Assembly: GCA_963971285.1 (NCBI GenBank)
Contig: OZ020255.1
Coordinates: 19,933,046 to 19,997,045 of the forward strand
Reading direction: 5' to 3'
DNA length: 64,000 bases
Source: Astropecten irregularis
Taxonomy: Eukaryota; Echinodermata; Asteroidea; Paxillosida; Astropectinidae
Positions within the stretch are counted from its first letter, which is position 1; every line of letters begins with the position of its first letter. Position numbers and translations under genes: made by a program. This document shows positions 38,309 to 49,478 of the stretch, one piece after another. A model generated the notes under the pieces. It worked only from the letters and a program-made list of their open reading frames with translations, was not told where the DNA came from and did not search any database.

Positions 38309-38681
38309 TTAAAGGTAGTATCATACTTTGGTTTTTGTCAAAGAAATACAGATTCGTGGACAAAAATATCAAGGAAAATACAGTAACAGTCATCGGTGAA
38401 AATTTCAGTCCCATATACGGTGCCCACTTTTTGAGAAAACAGTGAAAAACGACCACAGTATTTCTTGAGTGTTTTCTCTTTTATTTTAAAATTTGATCTT
38501 TTAAAAGATAAAAAAGATTTTCGGTCGTTGTTTCACTAATTTCTGGATAAATACACCATTTCAGGCGGAAATATGTTAACGGTAGGTTTCTACCAGCACC
38601 ATCTTCATACCCTGTAAGTTATAAGAAAATCTGTGAACATTTCTGTTTTGTTTTCTTACCAAAGTATGATACTACCTTTAA
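38309..38681 (+). mobile_element. TTAA-flanked short element, copy 2 (best preserved)
   Basis: A 373-bp element, TTAA-AGGTAGTATCATAC at the left and GTATGATACTACCT-TTAA at the right, so the terminal inverted repeat is perfect over 14 bp. The centre is palindromic (GATCTTTTAAAAGAT). Same orientation as copy 1. It lies between genes A and B. Confidence 0.85.
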
Positions 38682-39989
38682 AGAAGTGCCATTAGCATTT
38701 ACATGATCAGTCCCCTACGCCTGGTATTTTAATATGGCGCCCTCTTGTGACAAGCTTTAGTACTCACCTTGTGATGTGCAGCATGATGAACTGGTGATCA
38801 TTTCATGTGGGCCGTCCATGGCCAAAGGAACTCCTAGCTCTCCTGCAGGCCTTGTGCCAGGTCACATGTCCATTGATGCAAGGTCAATGGTCGAATCGTT
38901 TCCTAAAGCCTCGCTCTGAAACACTGACCACTGATAAATACCAACCTATAAATACCAAACAGAAAAAAAAACTTTCCTTTTATCTGTTACATACCTCAAA
39001 AAGAATGATAAAAGGGTAATGATGAAAGAAATAAAAACGACTTTGCTTGTCTTTTTTTATCACACCTCAATTAATACCCTCAACAAGTTAACATGAATTT
39101 CATACAGCGAACAATTAAGACTAAGGCCAAATTTCTGTTTGATTTCGCAACAAGGGGCAAAGCAGTTTTATTTCATGGCATTTCTAAACTAAAATTGATT
39201 ATAAACATTGGAGCTTTCATTTCCCAATTTTAGACCCATCTCGCAATTTAAAGAAAAGTTACGAATTTCCGCGAGGCAGGATTTTCATGATAAGTTCTTA
39301 TTTTGTGAATTTTTGATAAATTTCGTATCGGTTTCACGTGATAATGTTGCAATATTTATTTGTGAATTGTGTATCATTAGTCTGGGGATGTAACGCTCGA
39401 CCGGTCTTTTATTAATATCAGAATGAATTATCAATATCTTAAAAGCTAAGAGCGAAAATATGACCTCGCTCTGCCTCACTCATGCGTATTTATAAGGTAG
39501 TCTTATAAATTACATTTTTCTAATGAAACTATTGTTGCTGTAATGTAGGACCACAATTCCATTTTGTGCTGTTTCCCGGTTTAAAAAAAAAAACAGAAAA
39601 AAACTTCACAATTATAGACAAAGTTTTCAAACCACCCACTCAGTAAACATATTATATTACCAGAAATACAAATTGAAAGAAATGTGGGAAATTCATAAAA
39701 AAATAAAAATAAAAAAGTACCCTGTAAAAGGAATAATTTACAGTGAAATTTGGACATGCTCACAGTGCAATTTGAGTCATTGTACAAAGTTTGGGTCAAA
39801 GTGCAAATTGGTGACGATGCAATTTGGTCACAATGCAATTGCCGCACTATCGTTATCTTTAAAGCACAGTGACTGTACACGCACTCAGTATAGTCTCAAA
39901 TTGCCCACACGAGCTGGTACTTTGACCCATTAGCTCTCTTGGCTCTGACCATGGAGAAAGGGGGAGCTCTTCCTTCCTCCATGCTCTGA

Positions 39990-40400
39990 CAAGGCGCGCA
40001 ATAACGATTATAAAACGAAGAAGGCAATTCTCGGTATTAAAATCGATGACTGCAATTTAAAATGAGCGCCCTCTCTGTTTATAACTCTCCATCCCTCCCT
40101 TGTTATTTGCGCCACGCATGCACGAACGACCACAACATTACAATAGCGGCGGGGTTTGTTTATCGGCACAGCGGTTGCCATGGCAATAATTCATCAGACA
40201 TGCTGGAAGGGAAAAGGACGCATGCTGATGAGAGCCATTTCGACGTACGCTCCGTCGCATCACTCATCAACAGGTTATGCTAGCTTGTAACACCGACCAA
40301 TATTCATTCATCAACATCTGACAGCGAAGCCGAATTTCAGTGACGCAGGGGAACAATAACACTTTGTTTTTCCCGAGGCTGCCAGCTGGGCAAAGCAATC
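39990..40400 (+). promoter_or_regulatory. Probable promoter and 5' UTR of gene B
   Basis: GC and CpG content rise before the ATG; an X-box-like site and GAGCGCCCTCTCTG lie here. Start context ATCATGG. The exon 1 donor GTAAGTCAA is identical in genes A and B over nine bases. Confidence 0.45.
40174..40187 (+). promoter_or_regulatory. X-box-like RFX site, gene B promoter
   Basis: GTTGCCATGGCAAT matches the RFX X-box at 11 of 12 positions and lies 213 bp before the gene B start codon. Flanking sequence is CpG-containing and less AT-rich than the surroundings, consistent with a promoter. Confidence 0.55.
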
Positions 40401-43400
40401 ATGGAGGATCACGAAACTTACTACGTAAGTCAACACTCCTTTATTTCACCCAAATCGAATAGATGATCCCCCATTTTATTGAGCAATTGACTCAATTGAG
40501 GGAACAGACCGATGAAAAGCAATGAGAAAACAATTATTATTCATTATAATTATAATAACGTAATGTGAATTCCCACGCTTTTGTTTTGTTTTGGTTCAAA
40601 GGTATAATACATGATTGGTAAACGTCACAGAACAGCACTCACACTTTGACTGATCCAATACTTGAAATGATAAACCTGTGAACATTTGAGCGCAATAGGA
40701 CATCGGAGTCACGAGAAAAATAGCGAAAATCTGTACACGTTTTTGTTTGGGTATGTTAATCCTGTAATGTACCTAAGAAGAATGTATAGTAGTAGGAATA
40801 ATTAGTAAAATCAATAAGCGATTCGGCAATCGACAAAGCTCAGATAAAATGACAAATACAAGTATGCTAAAACAAAATAAAATTACTTACCATCAAATAA
40901 CTACAAAGGAAACTGACTGGTTAATTTGAAGTCATTGAAAATTGAACAAAGAAAAATTGACTGGAAAAGGATTCGAACCGGAAACAACCTGTCAGTTTCC
41001 CTTGTGGTTATTTGATGATTATGACTAATGTCAATGCTATACGCGTATCTGAAATAGGCCTATATCAAATTCTTGGAGTTAGGAAGGCTTGACGTTTCGA
41101 TCCTGAGGCTCTGAGAAAGATCCTGCTATAGGAACGAAACGTCAGACCCTCCTTATTCCAAGAGTTGGAGGCCTTTTTCTGCATGTATTTGTTCTTGTAT
41201 TCTCTTTGACGTGCGTCTCTGTATCGTGTGTTTAATTATTTAATCTTGGGGCAGACAACACATCTGAATCGATCGCATACCGTCAAGTGCATTAATAAAA
41301 AGGGCAGGCACGTGCACTGTCTGTTTGCATTGGTCCTTTCTTTCTTTCTTTATAATTTGAATTTACTTTTTATTTCATTATTTTTACATTGTATATGAAT
41401 TCTTATATTTTTGTAGACTCAGAATTATTTCCATTATAAAATCGAGCAAAGACAATCAAATAACGTGCACTCGATAATAATGCAAGTGACACCTCATGAG
41501 CGCTGCCAGCATTATGGAACAAGCTGTCCTGTATGAAGGGGCACAGCTTATTTTAGGGGTCATTGTTTTATTTTTTTTTCTATCATAATTATTCGCCCAA
41601 AACAAGGTGGGGAAGAGGCAGCCCCGCCCTCCGTTGAGCACCTGCCCCTCCCCTCACACAACCGCCACAATATTCTCTGTATAATGTGCCAGTCCCACCC
41701 TGGCTCGGATCGTTTCCCCGTCCATTATATGCCCCGTGTTACAGGCTGCAAGGCACCACAAAGAAGCTACTCGAACATTCTCGTGATATTTGTGTAAACC
41801 ACAAGCGCCAAAATTATAAACTTGACACATAGGATAAGCCCCTTGATTCCCATTACGGTTCAAATACCTCCTCATGCTTGGAGTGTCAGTGACAAACAAT
41901 GGCGATTCCATCAAACTTCATAAGAGGCGGTAAAGTAAGAACCGGTAGGGCTTAATTATAACTATGTGTGATCGATGATTTCAACTAACAGTTTGCAACT
42001 TTGAATGGAAAGTCGGCAGGATAGAGATTGCCCAACTATAAATCAATAATGTAACATCTCATCCGATGTATTCCTAAAAATCTCAAATCTTACGAGATTT
42101 CCCGAGAGGTCTTAGAAGTGTCATGTTCAGTTCAGTTCAGGCTTTGGAAAACATCCTCAGTTTATGGACTGCAAATTGTTTCTTGGTCACAAGATGTATA
42201 AAGGACTTTCATTTCAACAGAATCATAAAGAAAATGTGCCCTAATCTGGCGATTTTTTTAATAAAACAACAGTATATACAGTCAACCGTTTTCGTGTTTT
42301 CTTGCTCGCTTAATTTCATTCCGTTTGTTTGTCTGTTTTTGTTGAATTTATTTTGCTGTTTGTTGTTCTTTTCTTCTTCTTCCTTTGTTTTGTTTGTTGC
42401 AGCGCCCTGGCCCTCGTAACAGGCGGGTACGTGATGTAAAGAAGATTGTTATTGAAGGCTAAAACAAAAGGAAATAAAGAAAAAACTCAGCAACATTATT
42501 TGGGTTAAAAATTCCCGTTAAAAGCGAAGAATATTGCTTGATGAATCAACACAAATGAAATAAACAACAGATATCAATAAAGAAAACCCTCCTACCCCTC
42601 GGCAAGCAAACAAACTTGTTCATCAAGGAAACAAAATTCAAAAACACTAAATGCTGGTGAAAACATACACACACATATAAATGAAGTAAGAAGAATATCT
42701 CATTGAGATGGTCGAAACGTCGGGTCATAATTATTATACTATTGCGTGTATATGACATGACATTGCAATTCAGTAAGCTATTTGCTGCGTGCAGTTCGTT
42801 AATTAATCAAATAATAATAGGAAAATCAATAGGTTACACGTCGGTGTTCCAAAAATAAAATCCGCTCTTTTGTGAAGAAGGAATTCGTCTCTATAGCACA
42901 CGATTTTCCAGGGAGGGCAATCATTGCATCGACCATACACTGTGTGCATCTATTTCCTCCTTATACTCTAACGGAAAGAGTGTAATTGACGAAAATCTCC
43001 CTTCTTTAAAAAATGAAGAGGTGAACTGAATGCGGCATGGAGGGATGCGTTGCCGTGGCAACTTGGATGCAAGGTCTCACTATTACTTTAATATGCAGAA
43101 ACGTGCAATTCGCCCTATTTGCAAGGTTAAGGTCTCGTGCACAGTATAGCTATAGCCCTATACTCGCAGTTGAGTACCCGTGCTCATGGACTTGCCTAAG
43201 CAATTAGAAGGAACAGTTGCATTTGCCGAGTCAAAGCCATCATGTGGGAGATTGGGGGGGGGGGGGGTGACGGGCGATTTGTATTCATGGACGATATAGC
43301 TGGGAGAAAAACAAACAAATAAATAAGCTAGTTACCCTCTTGAAGCGTATTTGCAAAGCATGACTTAACGCGGTCAATTCACATGTCTGGCTGCATCTTT

Positions 43401-46400
43401 TGTTCAATGACATGATATTGTAAATTGCTCATGATTCTCATTTTATTCACTGAAATGAGATACGAACCAAAATATTGTGAACAGCCTAAAACAATTAATT
43501 AATGCCTCCATTTGCAATGTGCACAATGCCAAATTGTGTCCATACTTGTACGAGATCTACATGTATAATGCCTTTCACATCCTCACTATACATGAGGGTG
43601 AAAATTAACCTCGGAGTTTTCAAACATTTTTGGCTAGTTTTGGAGCGACATGAAAAGAAAAGACAAAACAAACATTTTTCTCGTGCAAACAAATTAAGAA
43701 AGGTTATGTTTGTGTAAGGATAACAATGTAAATTTTAAACAACATGTTTGATATTAGGGACTCTGCATTTGATTTTGATTTTAATGGAATTCATTCAGAT
43801 CTGCATTTTGATCTCTGGTTGTGGAAATCTTGTATCGTTTTTTTTTTATTCCAGCTTTGTTTCTGAAATTCTACTTATTGCCATGATTGTTTTATGTGTC
43901 GGGCCACGGTGGAGGATTACAAGCTTAAAACTTTTCCTGTCTCATGAAATTAGCAAATTAATATAAAATATTATGCTTATTTCATTTTTATCATTTTTTT
44001 TATGAAATGACGAATAAACGGTCTTTCAATTATTGTATCAGTCTTCAGCACATGAGTTTCAAATTGCGACAGCGGAAATTTTTTTTTTTTTTAATAACAC
44101 ACGGCGCAACTAGATCATACAGACCAGAAACAGACGCCATTACATGGTTTTAGCAAACACAAACATTCATGTTTACAACCTTTTGGACTGAAGTCAACAT
44201 TTCTCTCATGAAAAGGCATACATCATTTTAGGAAAGTAGGCCAATTATATTCAAACATTTATAGAGACTACAAAATATCGGCGATGTTTGATATTTCTCG
44301 CTCATAAAATAATCATGTAGGCCTGTAGGCACAACGTACCGTATGGTGTTTCAAGAGTACAGAATGAGACCACCATACGGTTCTCTCCATGAATGAGTTC
44401 AATACCATGCATGATCAGAGACAAGAGAGGTTAAATTAACATGACAGCTCATCGGAACTGTGAGCAGTGGAGTGCTGTTGTTTCATATTGTGTGTGTGTT
44501 GGTCTTTCTTGCATTCGATTATCATAATTATGATTATTATTATGGATGAGTTTTGGAGGCCTTATGTAGAATTTAGAGACAACAACAGCTGCATGGATGC
44601 ATGTGCATGAATTTCTCTTTTCCCAACATAATTTTTTTATAACCAGTATCTGGATAATGTGAACGCATAAAATTTTAAGTGCATCGATTGTCATGTTCGT
44701 TATTGTTTGTCTTTGAAGAGGAAGCAGGGAATAGCGTGTTTGTGTATGTCGTCTCTGGGGACGCTTTTTTATTATTATGATGTATATCATTGAGATCAGC
44801 TAAGGCGTTTTGGGATTGTTTTTCAAATACAGTTTGATTGAAAAAGGGAGGAATATGTTCTACAGAAATAGAAAAACATTCTAGAATGAATATTTCTGTT
44901 AAAGGTAGTATCATACCTTGGTAAGACACCAAAACAGAAAAATGTTCGTATAACTTTACGTATAACTTTCAGTGTATGGAGATGGTGCTGTTAGAAACCT
45001 ACCGTTAAAATGTTTCCACCTGAAATGGTGTATTTATCCAGAAATTAGAAAACAACGACCGAAAATCTTTTTGATCTTTTAAAAGATCAAAAAATAAAAG
45101 AGAGAAGACTTAAGAAATACTGTGGCCGTTTCTCACGATTTTCTCAAAAATTGGGCCCCGTATGGGACTGAAACTTTCACAGATGTTTGTTACTGTATCT
45201 GTCTTGATATTTTTGACCATGAATCTGTACTTCTTTGACAAAAACCAAAGTATGATTCTACCTTTAAAGGTTCTATCATACCTTGGTAAGAACCCAAAAC
45301 AGAAATGTTCACATTTATACGTAGGCCTATAACTTACAGGGTATGAAGATGGTGGTGGTAGAAACATACTATCAAAATGTTTCCACCTGAAATGGTGCAT
45401 TTATCCAGAAATTAGTGAAACAACGACCGGAAATCTTTTTGATCTTTTAAAAGATCTAAAATCAAAGAGAAAAGGCTTAAGAAATAATGTGGCTGTTTTT
45501 CACTGTTTTCTCAAAACGGTGGGCACCGTATGGAACTGAAATGTTCACAGATGACTGTTACTCTATCTGTCTTGATATTATTGCCCATGAATCTGTATTT
45601 CCTTGATAAAAACCAAAGTATGATATTAACTTTAATATAAAAAATGGGGTTTCTGACCGAAATTATAAAGTGTTGTTTCTCAATTCCATGCCAATTTTGT
45701 TTTCTACCTTTAAAATCAGGTGTATAATATTATGGTAAAAGACTGGTTCATTATAAATCTTGTTTGTTTGTTGTTGTTGATGTTGATTTTACAGACCCAC
45801 CCTAAGGAAATGGTAGGAGTCAGCAAGGCGAAGCAGAACTACGCCATGCACCGGCAGCTAAGCTTCTTTGAGGAGGAAGTGGAGCGGGCGGAGGGTCTCT
45901 TTTCTCTGGATCGCTTCTTCCGAAAACTCCGGGACGCCGTGCCGCGGAATTGCAGCGTGGACTCCCTGGATTCCCTCCGGCAGCAAGTGGTGGAGACGAA
46001 CGATGGGAATTCACCCCAACAACGGGCCAGTAAAGCCTTCTTCGAGATTTTCTTCGAGTACATCGATCGTCTCCGTATCCTGAATAAGACGTTCAAAGAG
46101 CGAATCCACGCAGTCTTGTACAAGTACTTCTTCGATCCTGCGTTTATGCAGCTGAGGGACCTCCACATGAAGAAGGGAAGTCCATCGAAGAAAGGTCCAG
46201 GAGGGATATCACCGGACTTGGTAGAGGAGGTGGGCGAGTTGTGCTGGCAGGTATGCTACAGCATCGACAGGCTCGATAACACCGTTGAAGAGTGGCTGCT
46301 GCTTCTACGAGAGTCTGAAATCGACCACAGCCTCTTCGACGACAAATCGGCCTACAGCGTCCGCAAGTTCAAGGACTGTGCCCGATTCCAGAACGTCCTC

Positions 46401-48505
46401 CGGCTGACGCCCGACGTGCTGGTCAAAATTCGGAGGTCAGCCGAGCTGGCCAAGGACTGGTGGTACGCATCGGAGATGATTCGGCGAAAGCTGGCAGGTC
46501 ACCAGGCACCCGACAGCGGCCTATCGTCGTCATCCGAGATGGAGGCTTCTTCGGCTACACCGCAGTCATCTCGTCCGGAGGCCAACAAGCGCCAGAAAAC
46601 CATCAAGGATCACCCCATAACACAGAAGCCGACGGTCTTTCGAAAGAAGGCGAAGAAACCGGAGGATAACACATACGTTATGGGTGAAACTGCTGATCCA
46701 TACAGCCCGGAACCTCCAAGCAGCCAGAGGGTTTCTGGTGAGACGACAAGACGTCCGAAGGTGAAACCATCGAACCAACCCTGGGACAAGAAGAGGCACG
46801 ATCTTGTCCCAGATGAGATGTCGGAGTATGAGAAGCAACAGGATAATTCCCGATCTCATCACAAAAGACAGTCCAAAAAGCCCAAGGTGCGCTCGAAGGC
46901 TACCCAAACTGAGTTTGAGGAAGATGAGCAATTCGAGGAGGATGAGGAGATTGAGGATATTGAAGAGTCTCAACAAAGTGATAAGGCTCAGCAGACTGAG
47001 CAGTATGCTCAGAGTGAGGAGGAGGAGGAGGAGGAGGAGGAGTACGAGGAACCAGCACCGATTCGGAAGACTGAACTCAAGATGCACAAGCAGCCCAAGA
47101 GGGGCAGACCAACAGCCGACAATTCTAGGGACGCAGGTGCTCTGAAACGCGAGAGAGGCCAACAGACCCGTGACCACCGGATGGACAAGAAAATATCACC
47201 CCTACAGGAAGAAAAGACAGACGAGAAAATCAACAAAGCAACTGAGGCGCCAAAACTTAAATCCACCCAAAAGGATAAGCACCAGCGGGGTCAAGGGGGC
47301 AAGAATAAGAATCGAAGAAGCAATCACCCTCAGAAGGATGCAGGCGACAAGCCGCCAACAGTCCGCAAAGATGGCAGAGGTAAAGGGAGGCCCAATGACC
47401 AAACAGGGAGCGCAGAAGACGCCATGGAAGCTCTCTCTCTCGAACAGGATGTCAAGAGCAAAGATGACGAATCTACTGGTCAGTCCCCGATATCTTGGCA
47501 GGATAAGAAACTCGAGTTACACCAGAGGGTGGAGGGGCTCATCCGCGCCAAGGGGGTGCAGCGCGCCGGGCTCAAGCTTCTGACGGCCATGGCGGACAAC
47601 CTGGCCAAGGAAATAGCCAGATACCGGGGTAGCTACCATATCAAGCGAAAGCTGCAGGCAAGAGTGGCACTACTAAGCGACAAGGCGAAAGGATGGAAGG
47701 AGGAGACCAGGCTTCTAGACAATCAACTTCAAGATTTGGAAGAAGACTTGGCAGAAGAAATACAGATAAATGGATCGCTTTACAGGTAAACAGAAAATAC
47801 CATTTATCCCTTTTTCTTGCCAGCTCTGCCACTCTGATCTGTTTTCGGATGCATACCACTCAAGCTGAGAAATAATGAACACGAGAATAATGTGTGTATG
47901 GAACTAAAGGTTTGCTGTAATTCATACCATCCAGTTCCAAAACTACACAATTACTCATGAGACTGTATTTGTGTTATATTTCCAGATACGGGGACATTAT
48001 GAGGCAGGATAGACTAGCTCACTTGAACGACTTGGTGCGGGAGGAGACAGTCAGAATCATGGATCTAGAGGAGGACCTGGAAGTCATGAGCAACGCAGCG
48101 GACAAGCTGGCCCACTACGGCAACCCCTCCGACACGGACCTGGAGTTGGAAGAGTTTGAGGCCGAGTTCGGCAGCCGGGCCGGGCGGCGGGTCAGGAAGA
48201 GCTACGAGAACCTCAGCGGCAACCTGCGGCCTTACCGGTCATTGCAGACCCTACGCGACGAGGAGCTCCTAATGGGAAGAAGCCTCCGGAATAAGTACGA
48301 GAGGTCCATCTGGGACGGCCTCAAGCGGGAGTCCTGCGACAGCACGTCCTCCGCAGTGAGTCTCGACGACAGCGTCATTGTTTCCTCCCGGGCCCCTCCT
48401 CCACCGGCGAAGAAATCAGACGGAACACGGGGCGGGAACAAAGGACGGAAGAAACCAAGGAAGGGGTACGTGAAAGACAATTTCTCGTCATCGGATGAGG
48501 AATAA
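40401..48505 (+). CDS. Gene B: unrecognised three-exon coiled-coil protein, paralogue of gene A (844 aa)
   Basis: Exons 40401-40424, 45795-47785 and 47986-48505 join to 2535 nt without a stop. Exon 1 encodes MEDHETYY and ends at GTAAGT (phase 0); exon 2 starts after TTTACAG with THPKEM, matching AHPYEM of gene A; intron 2 is phase 2 inside an Arg codon as in A. Residues 28-240 are the conserved helical domain (shared pattern KDC.RFQNVLRL.PDVL). Residues 241-570 are highly charged and probably disordered, with a nine-Glu run near 416-424 and basic stretches. The motif KATQT at 376-380 fits LC8 dynein light chain docking, and DSGLSS at 248-253 fits a beta-TrCP degron. The coiled coil spans 575-710. 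The conserved block DEELLMGRS lies near the C-terminus, followed by a tail with PPPP and Lys-rich sequence ending SSSDEE. Function unknown; a ciliary or centrosomal scaffold is a guess from the coil, X-boxes and LC8 motif. Confidence 0.85.
40891..41017 (-). mobile_element. tRNA-derived short element with 27-bp terminal inverted repeats
   Basis: CATCAAATAACTACAAAGGA at the left mirrors CCTTGTGGTTATTTGATG at the right (27 bp, few mismatches). Read on the minus strand, the inside contains a B box (GGTTCGAATCC), then CCAGTCAATTTTTCTTTGTT, the same tail as at 62348. The A-box half is deleted. It lies in gene B intron 1. Confidence 0.7.
41071..41184. mobile_element. Fold-back family, inner part, in gene B intron 1
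   Basis: Inverted halves around CTTGACGTTTCGATCCTGAG and GAACGAAACGTCAGACCCTC, with AGAAAGATCCTGCTA in the middle. It matches the inner region of the 61245 element, and lacks the outer arms. Confidence 0.65.
43049..43062 (+). promoter_or_regulatory. Full X-box in gene B intron 1
   Basis: GTTGCCGTGGCAAC has two perfect half-sites with a GT spacer and matches the RFX consensus fully. It lies 2.7 kb before exon 2 of gene B, parallel to the intronic site in gene A. Confidence 0.5.
44338..44381. repeat. 11-bp inverted repeat in gene B intron 1
   Basis: ACCGTATGGTG and CACCATACGGT, exact complements, are separated by 22 bp. Confidence 0.6.
44899..45267 (-). mobile_element. TTAA-flanked short element, copy 3 (tandem with copy 4)
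   Basis: A 369-bp copy in the opposite orientation to copies 1 and 2, in gene B intron 1. Its right TTAA (45264-45267) is the left TTAA of copy 4, so the two elements abut exactly and share one target site. Confidence 0.85.
45264..45635 (-). mobile_element. TTAA-flanked short element, copy 4 (tandem with copy 3)
   Basis: A 372-bp copy directly following copy 3 and ending only 159 bp before exon 2 of gene B. Its right end is decayed (ATATTAACT before TTAA). It may influence splicing of the acceptor at 45794. Confidence 0.85.
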
Positions 48506-48536
48506 GTCACGGCAGTAACACAACCGTTCAGGCGCC

Positions 48537-48542
48537 AATAAA
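48537..48542 (+). promoter_or_regulatory. Polyadenylation signal of gene B
   Basis: AATAAA occurs 31 bp after the gene B stop codon in non-repetitive sequence and is followed by a T-rich stretch with TCTTTTAAGTGTG, a reasonable downstream element. It implies a very short 3' UTR. Confidence 0.55.
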
Positions 48543-49375
48543 ACAAAATGTAACCTTTCTTTCAAATCTAGTCTTTTAAGTGTGAGCGGATCGTCGTTCA
48601 ATCACATGGATAGACGCACATACACATCTAATGTGCAGTTCCTTATGGAAAGAGGAATCGTACATTTACGGCATATGAATGCTTTTCCATGGGATTTTCA
48701 GAGTTGATTCTAGCGCACAAAAAAACCGCGGACAAACAAACAGAGCAAACATGAAAAGAACTGGAACTTTCAAATTTGGTAAAGCGCTCAAAATGGAGCA
48801 AACTGAAACCTAAATTAAAAGCTACGGCTGAACGATCTACAAAAGTAAGCATTATTAACATAGTATTGCTCAAGAACCTGTCATTGGACCCTGATTCAAA
48901 TTCCCAAACAGGGAAATTTGTTTTCTTGTTAGTATGAATAAATATACTATTTAAAGAATTCTCCCTTTTGATTCATAACCAATTTTCAATTTAGATTGAT
49001 TTTTCAGTCAGTAAACATCTTTCAAACAAACACATAAACAAAAAACCAACCAAACAAAATCAAAAGAAAAACTATAAGAGTTAAGGACACGCATGGTATC
49101 ATTATTTTAGAAATAATTATATCCAAAGACTTCAGATGCCTTGATAAAATACGCATACAGTCATTTATTACCTCATACAATATTGATTGGTTTTTAGTGG
49201 TATCGTAATTTTCATCCGATCAAATATTTTCATGAATATTCCTTAATAAATCTTCACTTCTTTTGGTGGATTTATATTTTTTGTTTTAGACTCTTAAATA
49301 CAAACGTTGATATCAATTCAGTATTCTAACAACCTTTTAATGAATATCTTCATTGAGATGTGAATACAGAAAGAA

Positions 49376-49478
49376 TTGACTGAAGCAGGATTGGAATCCT
49401 GCCCAAGTAAAGTTTTCATTGTTCACATTTCAATGCCTTACTCGATCCTGGGAAGTTCCCTTGTGGTTCTATTTGATG
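49376..49478 (+). mobile_element. Decayed copy of the tRNA-derived element
   Basis: A degenerate B box (GATTGGAATCC) is followed by CCAAGTAAAGTTTTCATTGTTCAC and then by TTCCCTTGTGGTTCTATTTG, reproducing the tail and the terminal arm of the family with many substitutions. It lies downstream of gene B. Confidence 0.5.

Larger units (their letters stand above)
35831..39989. other. Non-coding stretch between genes A and B
   Basis: Strongly AT-rich from 35880 to 37600. It contains the decayed repeat at 37590, the fold-back element at 37884, the TTAA element at 38309, and at 39745-39840 a loose series of TGCAATTTG words. No exon-like sequence seen. Confidence 0.65.

Noticed and set aside
45720-45794. 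Hydrophobic N-terminus (LVCLLLLMLILQ) on the long frame of gene B, suggesting a signal anchor
   Set aside because: It is the polypyrimidine-like, T-rich end of intron 1 read in frame. The acceptor TTTACAG at 45794 and the matching structure of gene A place the true protein start in exon 1 at 40401.
46566-47177. 203-codon leucine-rich frame on the minus strand
   Set aside because: It is the antisense of the acidic and Lys-rich part of gene B exon 2; the Leu runs mirror GAG repeats.
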